DNA from: an uncultured Nitrospira sp.
GTDB taxonomy: Bacteria; Nitrospirota; Nitrospiria; Nitrospirales; Nitrospiraceae
Length of the DNA: 32,394 nt
Assembly: GCA_902500775.1 (NCBI GenBank)
Contig: CABVRZ010000047.1
Location: 1 to 32,394, forward strand
Direction of reading: 5' to 3'
The notes beneath the pieces were generated by a model that searched no databases, was not told where the DNA came from, and saw only the letters and a list, made by a program, of their open reading frames with translations. Both the position numbers and the translations under genes were made by a program. How positions within the stretch are numbered: the stretch's first letter is position 1; each line of letters begins with the position of its first letter. Of the stretch, positions 17,194 through 24,224 are shown piece after piece.

Positions 17194-17972
17194 CTCTAAG
17201 TCTTGAGGTGGAACCAAGGATGCTGGTAGGGAACGCGGCGCAAGAAAATGGTGTCTCACTACGAGCAAACGGACTAGTGAAAAGCTTTCGTAGCCGAAAG
17301 GTCGTGAAAGGTGTGGCCATCGAAGTCTTTGCCGGTGAGGTCGTGGGCCTTCTTGGTCCTAATGGGGCTGGTAAGACGACGATTTTTGACATGATGGTCG
17401 GACTTTGCCAGCCGGATGAGGGAGACATCACCTTCAAAGGCGAGTCCGTTACGAATCTTCCAATGTACAAGCGCGCACGTAAGGGGATCGGGTATCTTCC
17501 GCAGGAGTCGTCAGTGTTTCGCCGCCTCTCGGTAGAAGATAATGTTCTAGCCATTCTTGAAATGCTGGGATATGCTCGTGCAGAACGACGGGAGCGGGTC
17601 GATGCCCTGCTCAAAGAGTTGGACCTCGGACATATTCGAAAGAGCATGGCCTATGCACTTTCCGGCGGAGAGCGACGGCGATTGGAGATTACGCGTGCAC
17701 TGGCGGCCACCCCATCATTTATGTTACTAGACGAACCGTTTGCTGGGATTGATCCAATTGCGGTGGCGGATATTCAACAGATCATCACGCGGCTTAAGAG
17801 CAAAGGAATTGGTATCTTGATTACCGATCATAATGTCCAAGAAACGCTCTCCATCGTCGATCGAGCGTACATCATCAATGAAGGTATGATCTTAGAAGCC
17901 GGTCCTCCTGACGTGATTGTCCAGAGCGAAACAGCCAGAGCGGTGTATCTGGGAGAACAGTTCAAATTGTAA
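17190..17972 (+). CDS. lptB: LPS export ABC transporter ATP-binding protein LptB
   Basis: LptB is the cytoplasmic ATPase that powers extraction of lipopolysaccharide by LptFG. The 260-residue protein has Walker A GPNGAGKT (56-63), the Q-loop in GYLPQESSVF (101-110), the signature LSGGE (157-161), Walker B FMLLDE (177-182) and the switch histidine H214 in ITDHNV. The family is usually about 240 residues; an extra ~20 N-terminal residues disappear if translation starts at ATG 17220. I kept ATG 17190 for its ATGA overlap with lptA. LptF and LptG are not in the window. Confidence 0.95.
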   Translation: MTLSLEVEPRMLVGNAAQENGVSLRANGLVKSFRSRKVVKGVAIEVFAGEVVGLLGPNGAGKTTIFDMMVGLCQPDEGDITFKGESVTNLPMYKRARKGIGYLPQESSVFRRLSVEDNVLAILEMLGYARAERRERVDALLKELDLGHIRKSMAYALSGGERRRLEITRALAATPSFMLLDEPFAGIDPIAVADIQQIITRLKSKGIGILITDHNVQETLSIVDRAYIINEGMILEAGPPDVIVQSETARAVYLGEQFKL

Positions 17973-17990
17973 GAAAGTGAACAGCCACCC

Positions 17991-19496
17991 ATGAAACTGC
18001 GTCTGGACCTGAAGCTCAGTCAAAAATTAATCATGACGCCGCAGCTGCAGCAGGCGATTAAGCTGTTACAGCTCTCTCGCCTTGAATTGCAACAGAGCCT
18101 GACACAGCATCTCTTGGAGAATCCTCTGCTTGACGAGGTTCAATCTGACGTCGAAGACGTTGAATCATCAATCAATGAGGGGAAGGCTGAGGAAATTCCG
18201 GTATTGGCTGGACAGGAGCAGAGCGTTCCGAATGAATCGCGGGAAGAGCGAGGATCACCGGAAGAATTTTCTGCCTCAGGTTGGGAAGAATATTTTGGTA
18301 GAGATCGGCGAGGAGGAGATGCTGAATATGCTTCTGCTCAGGACGATCTGCCTTCATACGAACAGACGGTGGCCAAGCCTACCTCCTTGGAGGAACATCT
18401 GCTTTGGCAGTTGTCTTTGTCGACTCTCACGGACAGAGAGAAAACAGTCGGCCGCCTGATTATTGGAAATCTAGATGATGACGGCTATCTTCGCATTTCG
18501 TTAGCCGAGGTGATTGCCGGGACGGACTTTGCCGAATCAGACGCGGAGTCCGTTCTGAGAGATGTCCAAACCTTCGATCCTACAGGCGTAGCCGCTAGAG
18601 ATCTTCCAGAGTGTCTTCTTTTGCAATTGCGACATTTGGGTCGGAATCCATTTGGGTCACTCGGCGCACCTCCTGGCGCGCTGAAGGCGTCAGTTATTGA
18701 GGCCATTGTGCTTCACCATTTAAAGGATCTGGAGAGAAGGCAGTACGCAAAAATTTCTAAGGCACTGAACGTGACGGTTGAAGATGTGTTTCAGGCAACC
18801 AAGATTATCGGAGAGCTTGAACCAAAACCTGGGCGGCCGTTCATCAACACCCAGAATTATGTCATCGTGCCGGATGTGTTTGTCGTCAAGAATGAAGGGG
18901 AGTGGGTCGTGTTGTTGAACGATGATGGCCTGCCGCGTATGAGAATCAGCCCCTATTACAAACAACTCATTTCATCTGGGCAGAGCGGGACGCCTGAGAC
19001 GAAGGCATACATGGATGAGAAAATGAGGGCCGCGCAATGGGTGATTCGAAGCATTGAGCAGCGCAATAGAACGATCGTTAAGGTTGTGTCGAGCATCGTC
19101 AAGTTTCAAGAGGAGTTTTTTGAACACGGCGTGCAGTGTCTCAAGCCCTTAGTGTTGAAACAGGTGGCCGAAGATATCGGAATGCACGAGTCCACGATCA
19201 GCCGAGTCACAGCGAATAAATACATGTACTGTCCGCAAGGCATGTTAGAGCTTAAGTTCTTCTTCAACGCCGGACTCCAAGGGGCAGACGAACCGTCTGG
19301 TATGCACTCTTCAGTGTCGGTTCGGGATATGATTAAGAACATGGTGGCGGAGGAGGATACCAAGCGACCATTGAAAGATGAAGAGATTGCGGCCCGGCTC
19401 TTTACCCAGGGTGTGCGCATTGCGAGGAGGACGGTCGCCAAATATCGGGCAGAGTTGAACATTGCCTCAGCAAGCCAGCGGAAACAGTTTTTTTAA
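17991..19496 (+). CDS. rpoN: RNA polymerase sigma-54 factor
   Basis: RpoN directs RNA polymerase to GG/GC (-24/-12) promoters activated by enhancer-binding proteins. The 501-residue protein has the Gln/Leu-rich region I (LKLSQKLIMTPQLQQAIKLLQLSRLELQQ, about 5-40), an acidic region II (about 45-125), a core-binding domain, the HTH (VAEDIGMHESTISRVTANKYMYCPQG) and the RpoN box ARRTVAKYR (478-486). It follows lptB by 18 bases, the arrangement known from Proteobacteria. A sigma-54-like site is present upstream of glnB in this window. Confidence 0.96.
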   Translation: MKLRLDLKLSQKLIMTPQLQQAIKLLQLSRLELQQSLTQHLLENPLLDEVQSDVEDVESSINEGKAEEIPVLAGQEQSVPNESREERGSPEEFSASGWEEYFGRDRRGGDAEYASAQDDLPSYEQTVAKPTSLEEHLLWQLSLSTLTDREKTVGRLIIGNLDDDGYLRISLAEVIAGTDFAESDAESVLRDVQTFDPTGVAARDLPECLLLQLRHLGRNPFGSLGAPPGALKASVIEAIVLHHLKDLERRQYAKISKALNVTVEDVFQATKIIGELEPKPGRPFINTQNYVIVPDVFVVKNEGEWVVLLNDDGLPRMRISPYYKQLISSGQSGTPETKAYMDEKMRAAQWVIRSIEQRNRTIVKVVSSIVKFQEEFFEHGVQCLKPLVLKQVAEDIGMHESTISRVTANKYMYCPQGMLELKFFFNAGLQGADEPSGMHSSVSVRDMIKNMVAEEDTKRPLKDEEIAARLFTQGVRIARRTVAKYRAELNIASASQRKQFF

Positions 19497-19539
19497 TAGG
19501 AGATGCATCGTATCAGGCTGGAATAAATTGGAGGTAGGC

Positions 19540-19863
19540 ATGAAGTTGAAAATCACAGGCCGCCACATGGACATTACGCCGGCACTGGGGAGTTATATTG
19601 AAACGCGATTTAGCCGGCTGGATCGCTACGGGTTAAAGGTTGGGGCGTTACAAATCATTTTGGGAGTGGAAAAGCTTCAGCACAAGGCAGAAGTTACAGG
19701 CATTGTAAGCGGCAAACGAGTGCAAGCAAAGACCACAACATCGGAGATGTATGCCACTATTGATGAACTTGCTGATCGTGTGGATGCACAGTTTCGTAAA
19801 TTGAAAGAACGCCTCGTTAGCCATAAGCCAGAAAAACTGAAAAAGGAAAAGCTAGCCCGTTGA
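19540..19863 (+). CDS. hpf: Ribosome hibernation promoting factor, short form
   Basis: This 107-residue protein belongs to the HPF/YfiA family, which binds the 30S decoding region and inactivates ribosomes in stationary phase. MKLKITGRHMDITPALGSYIETRFSRLDRYG and VTGIVSGKRVQAKTTTSEMYATIDELADRVDAQFRKLKERL are typical. The long-form C-terminal dimerisation domain is absent. ATG 19540 follows a strong GGAGGT (19530-19535), deciding this start over an upstream in-frame codon inside rpoN. It lies in its usual place downstream of rpoN. Confidence 0.93.
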   Translation: MKLKITGRHMDITPALGSYIETRFSRLDRYGLKVGALQIILGVEKLQHKAEVTGIVSGKRVQAKTTTSEMYATIDELADRVDAQFRKLKERLVSHKPEKLKKEKLAR

Positions 19864-20044
19864 GCTCTGTTTAGTGTGAGTGGTGGCGCTAAGAAAAGAG
19901 CGGCTCCACTGGTTCATCGGGGCCACGCTGTGCACCGAAGACCTTGTCGAGCAGTCCCCTTCTATAAACACAGTGATCTCAAACGCTGTCGTCCGTGAGT
20001 TGCGATCCGGTAATCGGGAAGGTCTCAAGATCGAGCGAAATCGA
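19864..20044. other. hpf-rapZ intergenic region, no recognised gene
   Basis: This 181-base stretch occupies the place where ptsN (or hprK) is often found. It is open in the rapZ frame from GTG 19880, giving a 55-residue extension that I cannot assign to a family. I see no convincing promoter, terminator or RNA gene in it. Confidence 0.5.
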
Positions 20045-20911
20045 ATGGCACGACTCAATCTAGTCATTATTAGCGGGTTGTCGGGATCCGGAAAGTCCTA
20101 CGCCTTGAAAGCGTTCGAGGATGCCGGGTATTTCTGTATTGATAACCTACCTCCAGCACTCCTTCCTACCTTCGTTGATCTTTGCAATCAGCAGCATAGT
20201 GAAATAGCGAACGTCGCTCTTGGGGTTGATATAAGGGAACGGGGGTTTTTTGCGGATTTTGTGGGAATCCTTGAGCGAGTGAAGACCCTTGGGCATGCCG
20301 TGCAGGTGCTGTTTCTTGAGGCCCGAGAGGAGGTGCTCATCCGACGCTTTTCGGAGTCTCGTCGACCGCATCCACTCTTGCCACATCGACCAGTTGGAGA
20401 AGGGATTCGATTTGAGAAGGAGCGGATCGCCGAGTTGCGACGACAGGCGGATCGGATCATCGATACATCAGATCTTACAGTACATGAGCTTGGAAACCTA
20501 CTTGGGAAGGAGTTTCTTCAGGAATCCTTCGATCGTCGCCTCACCATCTCCTTTCTAACTTTCGGATATAAATTCGGGGTCCCGTACGATGTAGATTTGC
20601 TGTTTGATGTGCGCTTTCTGAAAAACCCCTTCTTCGTGCATGATCTCAAGCCACTGTCTGGGAAAGATGAACCGGTTCGCAAGTTCGTCCTGGCGGACTC
20701 CGAAGCGCTCGTGTTTATTGAGCATGTCGAAGGGTTACTAAAGTTTCTCCTGCCTCTGTATCAGCGTGAACGGCGTAGCTATCTCACAATTGCGATCGGA
20801 TGTACCGGTGGGCGGCACCGCTCGGTAGTGATTGCCGGACATCTCTGTGAGCAACTTGCTGCGCTGGGCTACCACGTGGGTCTCAAGCATAGAGATATCG
20901 AAAAATCCTAG
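20045..20911 (+). CDS. rapZ: RapZ-type RNase adapter / nucleotide-binding protein
   Basis: RapZ-family proteins bind nucleotides and, in E. coli, direct RNase E to the GlmZ small RNA in amino-sugar control. The 288-residue length is typical. The P-loop SGLSGSGKS (about 10-18) with ALKAFEDAGYFCIDNLPPALLP follows, a central FLEAREEVLIRRFSESRRPHPL segment, and the C-terminal domain IAIGCTGGRHRSVVIAGHL, which is highly conserved. ATG 20045 matches the family start; the RBS is weak. The frame is open a further 165 bases upstream to GTG 19880, but those residues match nothing I recognise. ptsN, normally between hpf and rapZ in Proteobacteria, is absent. Confidence 0.92.
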   Translation: MARLNLVIISGLSGSGKSYALKAFEDAGYFCIDNLPPALLPTFVDLCNQQHSEIANVALGVDIRERGFFADFVGILERVKTLGHAVQVLFLEAREEVLIRRFSESRRPHPLLPHRPVGEGIRFEKERIAELRRQADRIIDTSDLTVHELGNLLGKEFLQESFDRRLTISFLTFGYKFGVPYDVDLLFDVRFLKNPFFVHDLKPLSGKDEPVRKFVLADSEALVFIEHVEGLLKFLLPLYQRERRSYLTIAIGCTGGRHRSVVIAGHLCEQLAALGYHVGLKHRDIEKS

Positions 20912-20971
20912 GTTCTGTGTGGTCTTCCACAGATCTGCCCCCTCTCCCCGACGTCATTTCTTGCTGTTTTC

Positions 20972-20999
20972 TTGACAGGTCGAGCATATTGACTATACT
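20972..20999 (+). promoter_or_regulatory. Sigma-70-like promoter for the merR-like gene and pil operon
   Basis: A perfect -35 box TTGACA (20972-20977) and a near-perfect -10 box TATACT (20994-20999) are separated by 16 bases. It lies 28 bases before ATG 21028 and is the best sigma-70 match seen in the window. The spacer contains an imperfect dyad GTCGA-N5-TTGAC (20979-20993), a possible operator. The promoter probably drives the downstream regulator and pilMNOPQ. Confidence 0.75.
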
Positions 21000-21027
21000 T
21001 GCCTTTGTCAGGAGTAAGGGTAGTGTA

Positions 21028-21258
21028 ATGGGTGTAAATACCAAAGTGAAAAATCGTACAATTTATAAAGGGGATGAAGGAATCAAGGCCAATCAGGTAT
21101 GCCAGTTGTTCGATATTTCCAAAGCCACGCTATTTCGTTGGGAGCGAGAAGGGGTGATCGCGAGACCTGCACGTGATTGGAGGAATTGGCGGCTCTATAC
21201 ACCAAAGAATGTGGATGAAATCGAGAAAGTCATTTGTGCTAGGAAACGTGTCGTGTAG
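21028..21258 (+). CDS. Small MerR-like DNA-binding protein (HTH only)
   Basis: This 76-residue protein consists almost entirely of a winged helix-turn-helix of the MerR/HTH_17 kind: KANQVCQLFDISKATLFRWEREGVI is the HTH, and ARDWRNWRLYTPKNVDEIEKVI is the wing and second helix, with the RxWRxY pattern of MerR proteins. It has no effector domain or dimerisation coiled coil, so it may act as a small autoregulator or accessory factor. I chose ATG 21028 because it is 28 bases after the promoter and preceded by AGGAG (21010-21014); an upstream in-frame start would lie before the promoter. The stop is 14 bases before pilM, so the two are probably co-transcribed. Confidence 0.75.
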   Translation: MGVNTKVKNRTIYKGDEGIKANQVCQLFDISKATLFRWEREGVIARPARDWRNWRLYTPKNVDEIEKVICARKRVV

Positions 21259-21272
21259 GGTTCAGGTGACGC

Positions 21273-22379
21273 ATGCTAAGTTCATTAAAAAAGCTCGTTG
21301 AAACGGACATCATCTCAATGCTGACTCCTCGTCGGCAACTTGTGGGACTTGACATTGGGTCAAGCGCGATCAAGGTAGCCCAGCTCAAGGAAAGTAAGGG
21401 GCGGTACTCTCTTCAGAAGTTCGGTGTGAAGCCTCTTGAGCCAGAGGTGATTGTCGATGGGACGGTGATGGATGAAGGGCGTGTAATCTCGGCCATCCAG
21501 GAGCTATTCGAGGAAACGAACGTCAAGAACAAGTGCGTCGCCATCTCTATTTCGGGACATGCTGTCATCGTAAAGAAGATTAGTCTTCCACCCATGCCGG
21601 ATGAAGAACTTGAGGGGCAAGTCAAGTTAGCTGCTGAGCAATATATCCCCTTCGATATCAACGAAGTGAACATTGATTTTCACGTACTGCCTCCGGATCC
21701 ATCGGGCGATGGCCAGGGAGATATGGCCGTGATCCTCGTCGCAGCTAAGAAGGACAAAATCAATGAGCTGACAGAGCTTGTAAAGGCCGCAGGGCTCATT
21801 CCAATGGTCATGGATGTCGATGCATTTGCAATTGAAAACATGCATGGCATCAACTATCCGCTAGCGCAGGAGGAAACGACGGCCTTGGTCAACCTCGGTG
21901 CCAGTGTGATGAATGTGAATATTACACGCGCCGGATGTTCTCTCTTTACCAGAGATATTCCTCTAGGTGGAAATAGGTATACTGAGGCGATCCAACGCGA
22001 GATGGGACTTTCGTTCGAAGAAGCGGAAGAAAGTAAGAAGAAGGATGGAAGCGGCGAGTCTACCGGAATGTCGGTCGGTAACGTTCTGGACAGTGTAAAT
22101 GCGGAAGTAGCCTCAGAAATTGCCCGAACTGTGGATTACTTCAAAACGTCTGGCGCCAACGCCGATCTCAATCGCGTGCTGGTCTGTGGCGGTGTGGCCA
22201 AGGCGAAAGGGCTAATTCAGCAGCTGAGCGATCGGATGCAAGTACCGGTAGAACTGGCGGATCCTTTTGCTGAGATCGATACCACTGGGTGTGACATGGA
22301 CCCTGATCTTCTAGCAGAGCTAGCGCCTTCCGCAGCTGTCGGTATTGGGTTGGCCTTACGTGCGGTGGGTGACCGATGA
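21273..22379 (+). CDS. pilM: Type IV pilus assembly ATPase-like protein PilM
   Basis: PilM is an actin-like (FtsA/MreB-fold) cytoplasmic protein that binds the N-terminus of PilN in the inner-membrane alignment complex. The 368-residue protein has the phosphate-1 motif GLDIGSSAIK (25-34), IKKISLPPMPDEELEGQVKLAAEQYIPFDINEVNIDFHVL, the phosphate-2 region ALVNLGASVMNVNI and the adenosine motif VLVCGGVAKAKGLIQQL. A downstream ATG at 21318 is possible. The stop overlaps pilN as ATGA. It forms the first gene of pilMNOPQ. Confidence 0.94.
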   Translation: MLSSLKKLVETDIISMLTPRRQLVGLDIGSSAIKVAQLKESKGRYSLQKFGVKPLEPEVIVDGTVMDEGRVISAIQELFEETNVKNKCVAISISGHAVIVKKISLPPMPDEELEGQVKLAAEQYIPFDINEVNIDFHVLPPDPSGDGQGDMAVILVAAKKDKINELTELVKAAGLIPMVMDVDAFAIENMHGINYPLAQEETTALVNLGASVMNVNITRAGCSLFTRDIPLGGNRYTEAIQREMGLSFEEAEESKKKDGSGESTGMSVGNVLDSVNAEVASEIARTVDYFKTSGANADLNRVLVCGGVAKAKGLIQQLSDRMQVPVELADPFAEIDTTGCDMDPDLLAELAPSAAVGIGLALRAVGDR

Positions 22380-22930
22380 TACGGATTAACCTCCTTCCTG
22401 GTGGACCAAAAGGGCGACAGGCAAAACCTCAGTATGATGTCCGCGCCCAAGCGCTACTTGGTGTGGGAATGGTCGTGGTGACGTTGGCTGGTTGTTGGTG
22501 GTACTCCGCTGGATTAGATAGCGAACTGGAAGCGAAGCAAGAGGAGAAACAGGCGAAGGAAAAACAAGTTGCCCAACTGAAAGAGCAAGTGAAGCAAGTT
22601 CAGGACTTTGAACAAAGAAAGAAACTGCTTGAGGACAAAAATCGGGTTATCGATCAACTTGAACAGTCAAGAATGGGACCGGTGAAGGTGCTCGACCATG
22701 TCAGTCAAAGCCTAGAACCGCTCAAGGTGTGGCTGACCAAGCTGGGTGTCACATCAGAAACGGTGGAGTTGGAGGGGAAGGCATTAACCAATGACGACGT
22801 AGTGGAGTTTGTGAATAACTTGCGTCGAACAGATTATTTTACCGGTATCAATCTCCAAGAAAGTAAGGCCGCTGTGGAGAATAAGATCAACCTTTATCAA
22901 TTTCGGTTGGCGTTTCGCTTAAAGGGATAA
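22376..22930 (+). CDS. pilN: Type IV pilus assembly protein PilN
   Basis: PilN is a bitopic inner-membrane protein whose cytoplasmic N-terminal motif docks PilM. The 184-residue protein begins with the hallmark MIRINLLPGGPK, has one membrane segment at about residues 25-46, then a Lys/Gln/Glu-rich coiled coil (about 48-95) and a small periplasmic ferredoxin-like domain (VWLTKLGVTSETVELEGKALTNDDVVEFVNNLRRTDYF). It overlaps pilM by 4 bases, and pilO follows after 2 bases. Confidence 0.94.
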   Translation: MIRINLLPGGPKGRQAKPQYDVRAQALLGVGMVVVTLAGCWWYSAGLDSELEAKQEEKQAKEKQVAQLKEQVKQVQDFEQRKKLLEDKNRVIDQLEQSRMGPVKVLDHVSQSLEPLKVWLTKLGVTSETVELEGKALTNDDVVEFVNNLRRTDYFTGINLQESKAAVENKINLYQFRLAFRLKG

Positions 22931-22932
22931 GT

Positions 22933-23577
22933 ATGGCGTTACCTCAACTTAACCTTGATGCACTCCGCAGCGTTCCTGCCTCCCAAAAGGTGGCTCTACT
23001 GCTGCTCGTCATCGGTGGCATGATTGCTGGGTTCTATTTCTATATCGTCCAACCGAAGTCGGAAAGCATTGCGGCTTTCGAGGCGGAGAACACCAGGCTG
23101 GAGAGCGAGATTCAAACATTGACGATTAAGGTGAAACATCTCGACGAGCTCGTAGCGGCCAACAAGCAGTTGGAGATCGAGCTGGCCAAGAAGAAAGAGC
23201 GGCTTCCCCCGGAAGAAGAGGCCATCATGCTGCTCAAGCAGGTTTCTGATCTCGGGGTAAGACTTGGACTAGACGTTAAGTTGTGGCGGCCTGGGGCGCA
23301 GGCCGAAGATCCGTCAAAGTTGTTTGTCAGAATGCCGGTTAGTGTGGAAGTGGCAGGAGTGTATCACACGGCTGCGTTGTTCTTTGACCGCATTAATCGA
23401 CTGCCGAGAATCATCACGGTGTCGGGGCTCAGAATGGGCTCTCCAAAAGTGGAACAGGGGCGAATTGTTTCCCAAACGACATTCGATCTCATTGCCTACG
23501 CCGCTCCACACGAGAAACCAGTTGCTGTTGCAGCGCAGTCGGTGAATACGCCAAAAGTGGCGCAGGCTGGTAAGTAG
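22933..23577 (+). CDS. pilO: Type IV pilus assembly protein PilO
   Basis: PilO pairs with PilN in the periplasm. The 214-residue protein has a membrane segment at about residues 18-38 (KVALLLLVIGGMIAGFYFYIV), a coiled coil (about 45-95, ENTRLESEIQTLTIKVKHLDELVAANKQLEIELAKKKERLPPEEE) and a periplasmic domain with LLKQVSDLGVRLGLDVKLWRPG and VSVEVAGVYHTAALFFDRINRLPRIITVSGL, a well-known PilO pattern. It sits 2 bases after pilN and 14 before pilP. Confidence 0.93.
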   Translation: MALPQLNLDALRSVPASQKVALLLLVIGGMIAGFYFYIVQPKSESIAAFEAENTRLESEIQTLTIKVKHLDELVAANKQLEIELAKKKERLPPEEEAIMLLKQVSDLGVRLGLDVKLWRPGAQAEDPSKLFVRMPVSVEVAGVYHTAALFFDRINRLPRIITVSGLRMGSPKVEQGRIVSQTTFDLIAYAAPHEKPVAVAAQSVNTPKVAQAGK

Positions 23578-23591
23578 AGGATACTGAACCG

Positions 23592-24224
23592 ATGTACTTT
23601 TTAGGGGCTGAGCAAGGTCAGGAGAAAGCACGGCGGTACGCACGGATTGCCGGTGTCTGCGTGGTCTGTTGGTGGGGGGGGCTTCTGGGTGCTGAGCATG
23701 TCCAAGCCGAACCCTCTCCCATTCCTGGGCAGATAGTGCCAATGAGACACGACTCAATTAAAGCCCCTTCAATGCCGGAGGTCGCCCCCTCAGTTCCTTC
23801 TGGGATGGAAACATCATCACAGACTGGAAACGTGCAGGCCCCACCCGATTTGCCGGAGACCGTGGGGATAATGGGAGTGGGATACGACCCTTCCGGTCGT
23901 CGCGATCCATTTGCCCCTGTGATCCAGGAGCTCCAAGTAGGGAAAATGGATAGTACGCTCCCGCCGTTACAACGTGTGACGCTGACGGAACTCAATCTAA
24001 TCGCCATTGTATGGGGGGCCTACGGATACACGGCGATGGTACAGACCCCTGAGGGATATGGATATACGGTGCGGCGGGGTACGCGGATCGGTCAGAACAA
24101 TGGCGTGGTGAGTGCAGTGACCGAGCGCGGCATCATCGTTCAGGAGCGATTTACGGATGTGTATGGCAAGAAGCAGGAACGGGAGCATGTGAAGCTCCTA
24201 CATCCCAAAGAGGGCTCAGAATGA
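23592..24224 (+). CDS. pilP: Type IV pilus assembly protein PilP
   Basis: PilP links the PilN-PilO complex to the PilQ secretin. The 210-residue protein has an N-terminal signal sequence (about 1-39, hydrophobic core VCVVCWWGGLLG), then a Pro/Ser-rich linker (40-95) and the PilP domain starting with YDPSGRRDPFAPVI. The RDPF motif and VTLTELNLIAIVWG pattern are characteristic. In Proteobacteria PilP is often a lipoprotein; here no clear lipobox is seen, so it may be released or stay anchored by an uncleaved signal. It overlaps pilQ as ATGA. Confidence 0.9.
   Translation: MYFLGAEQGQEKARRYARIAGVCVVCWWGGLLGAEHVQAEPSPIPGQIVPMRHDSIKAPSMPEVAPSVPSGMETSSQTGNVQAPPDLPETVGIMGVGYDPSGRRDPFAPVIQELQVGKMDSTLPPLQRVTLTELNLIAIVWGAYGYTAMVQTPEGYGYTVRRGTRIGQNNGVVSAVTERGIIVQERFTDVYGKKQEREHVKLLHPKEGSE

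Noticed and set aside
20914..20933. TCTGTG/CACAGA hairpin after rapZ as a terminator
   Set aside because: Only six base pairs and no T-tract follows; not enough for an intrinsic terminator.
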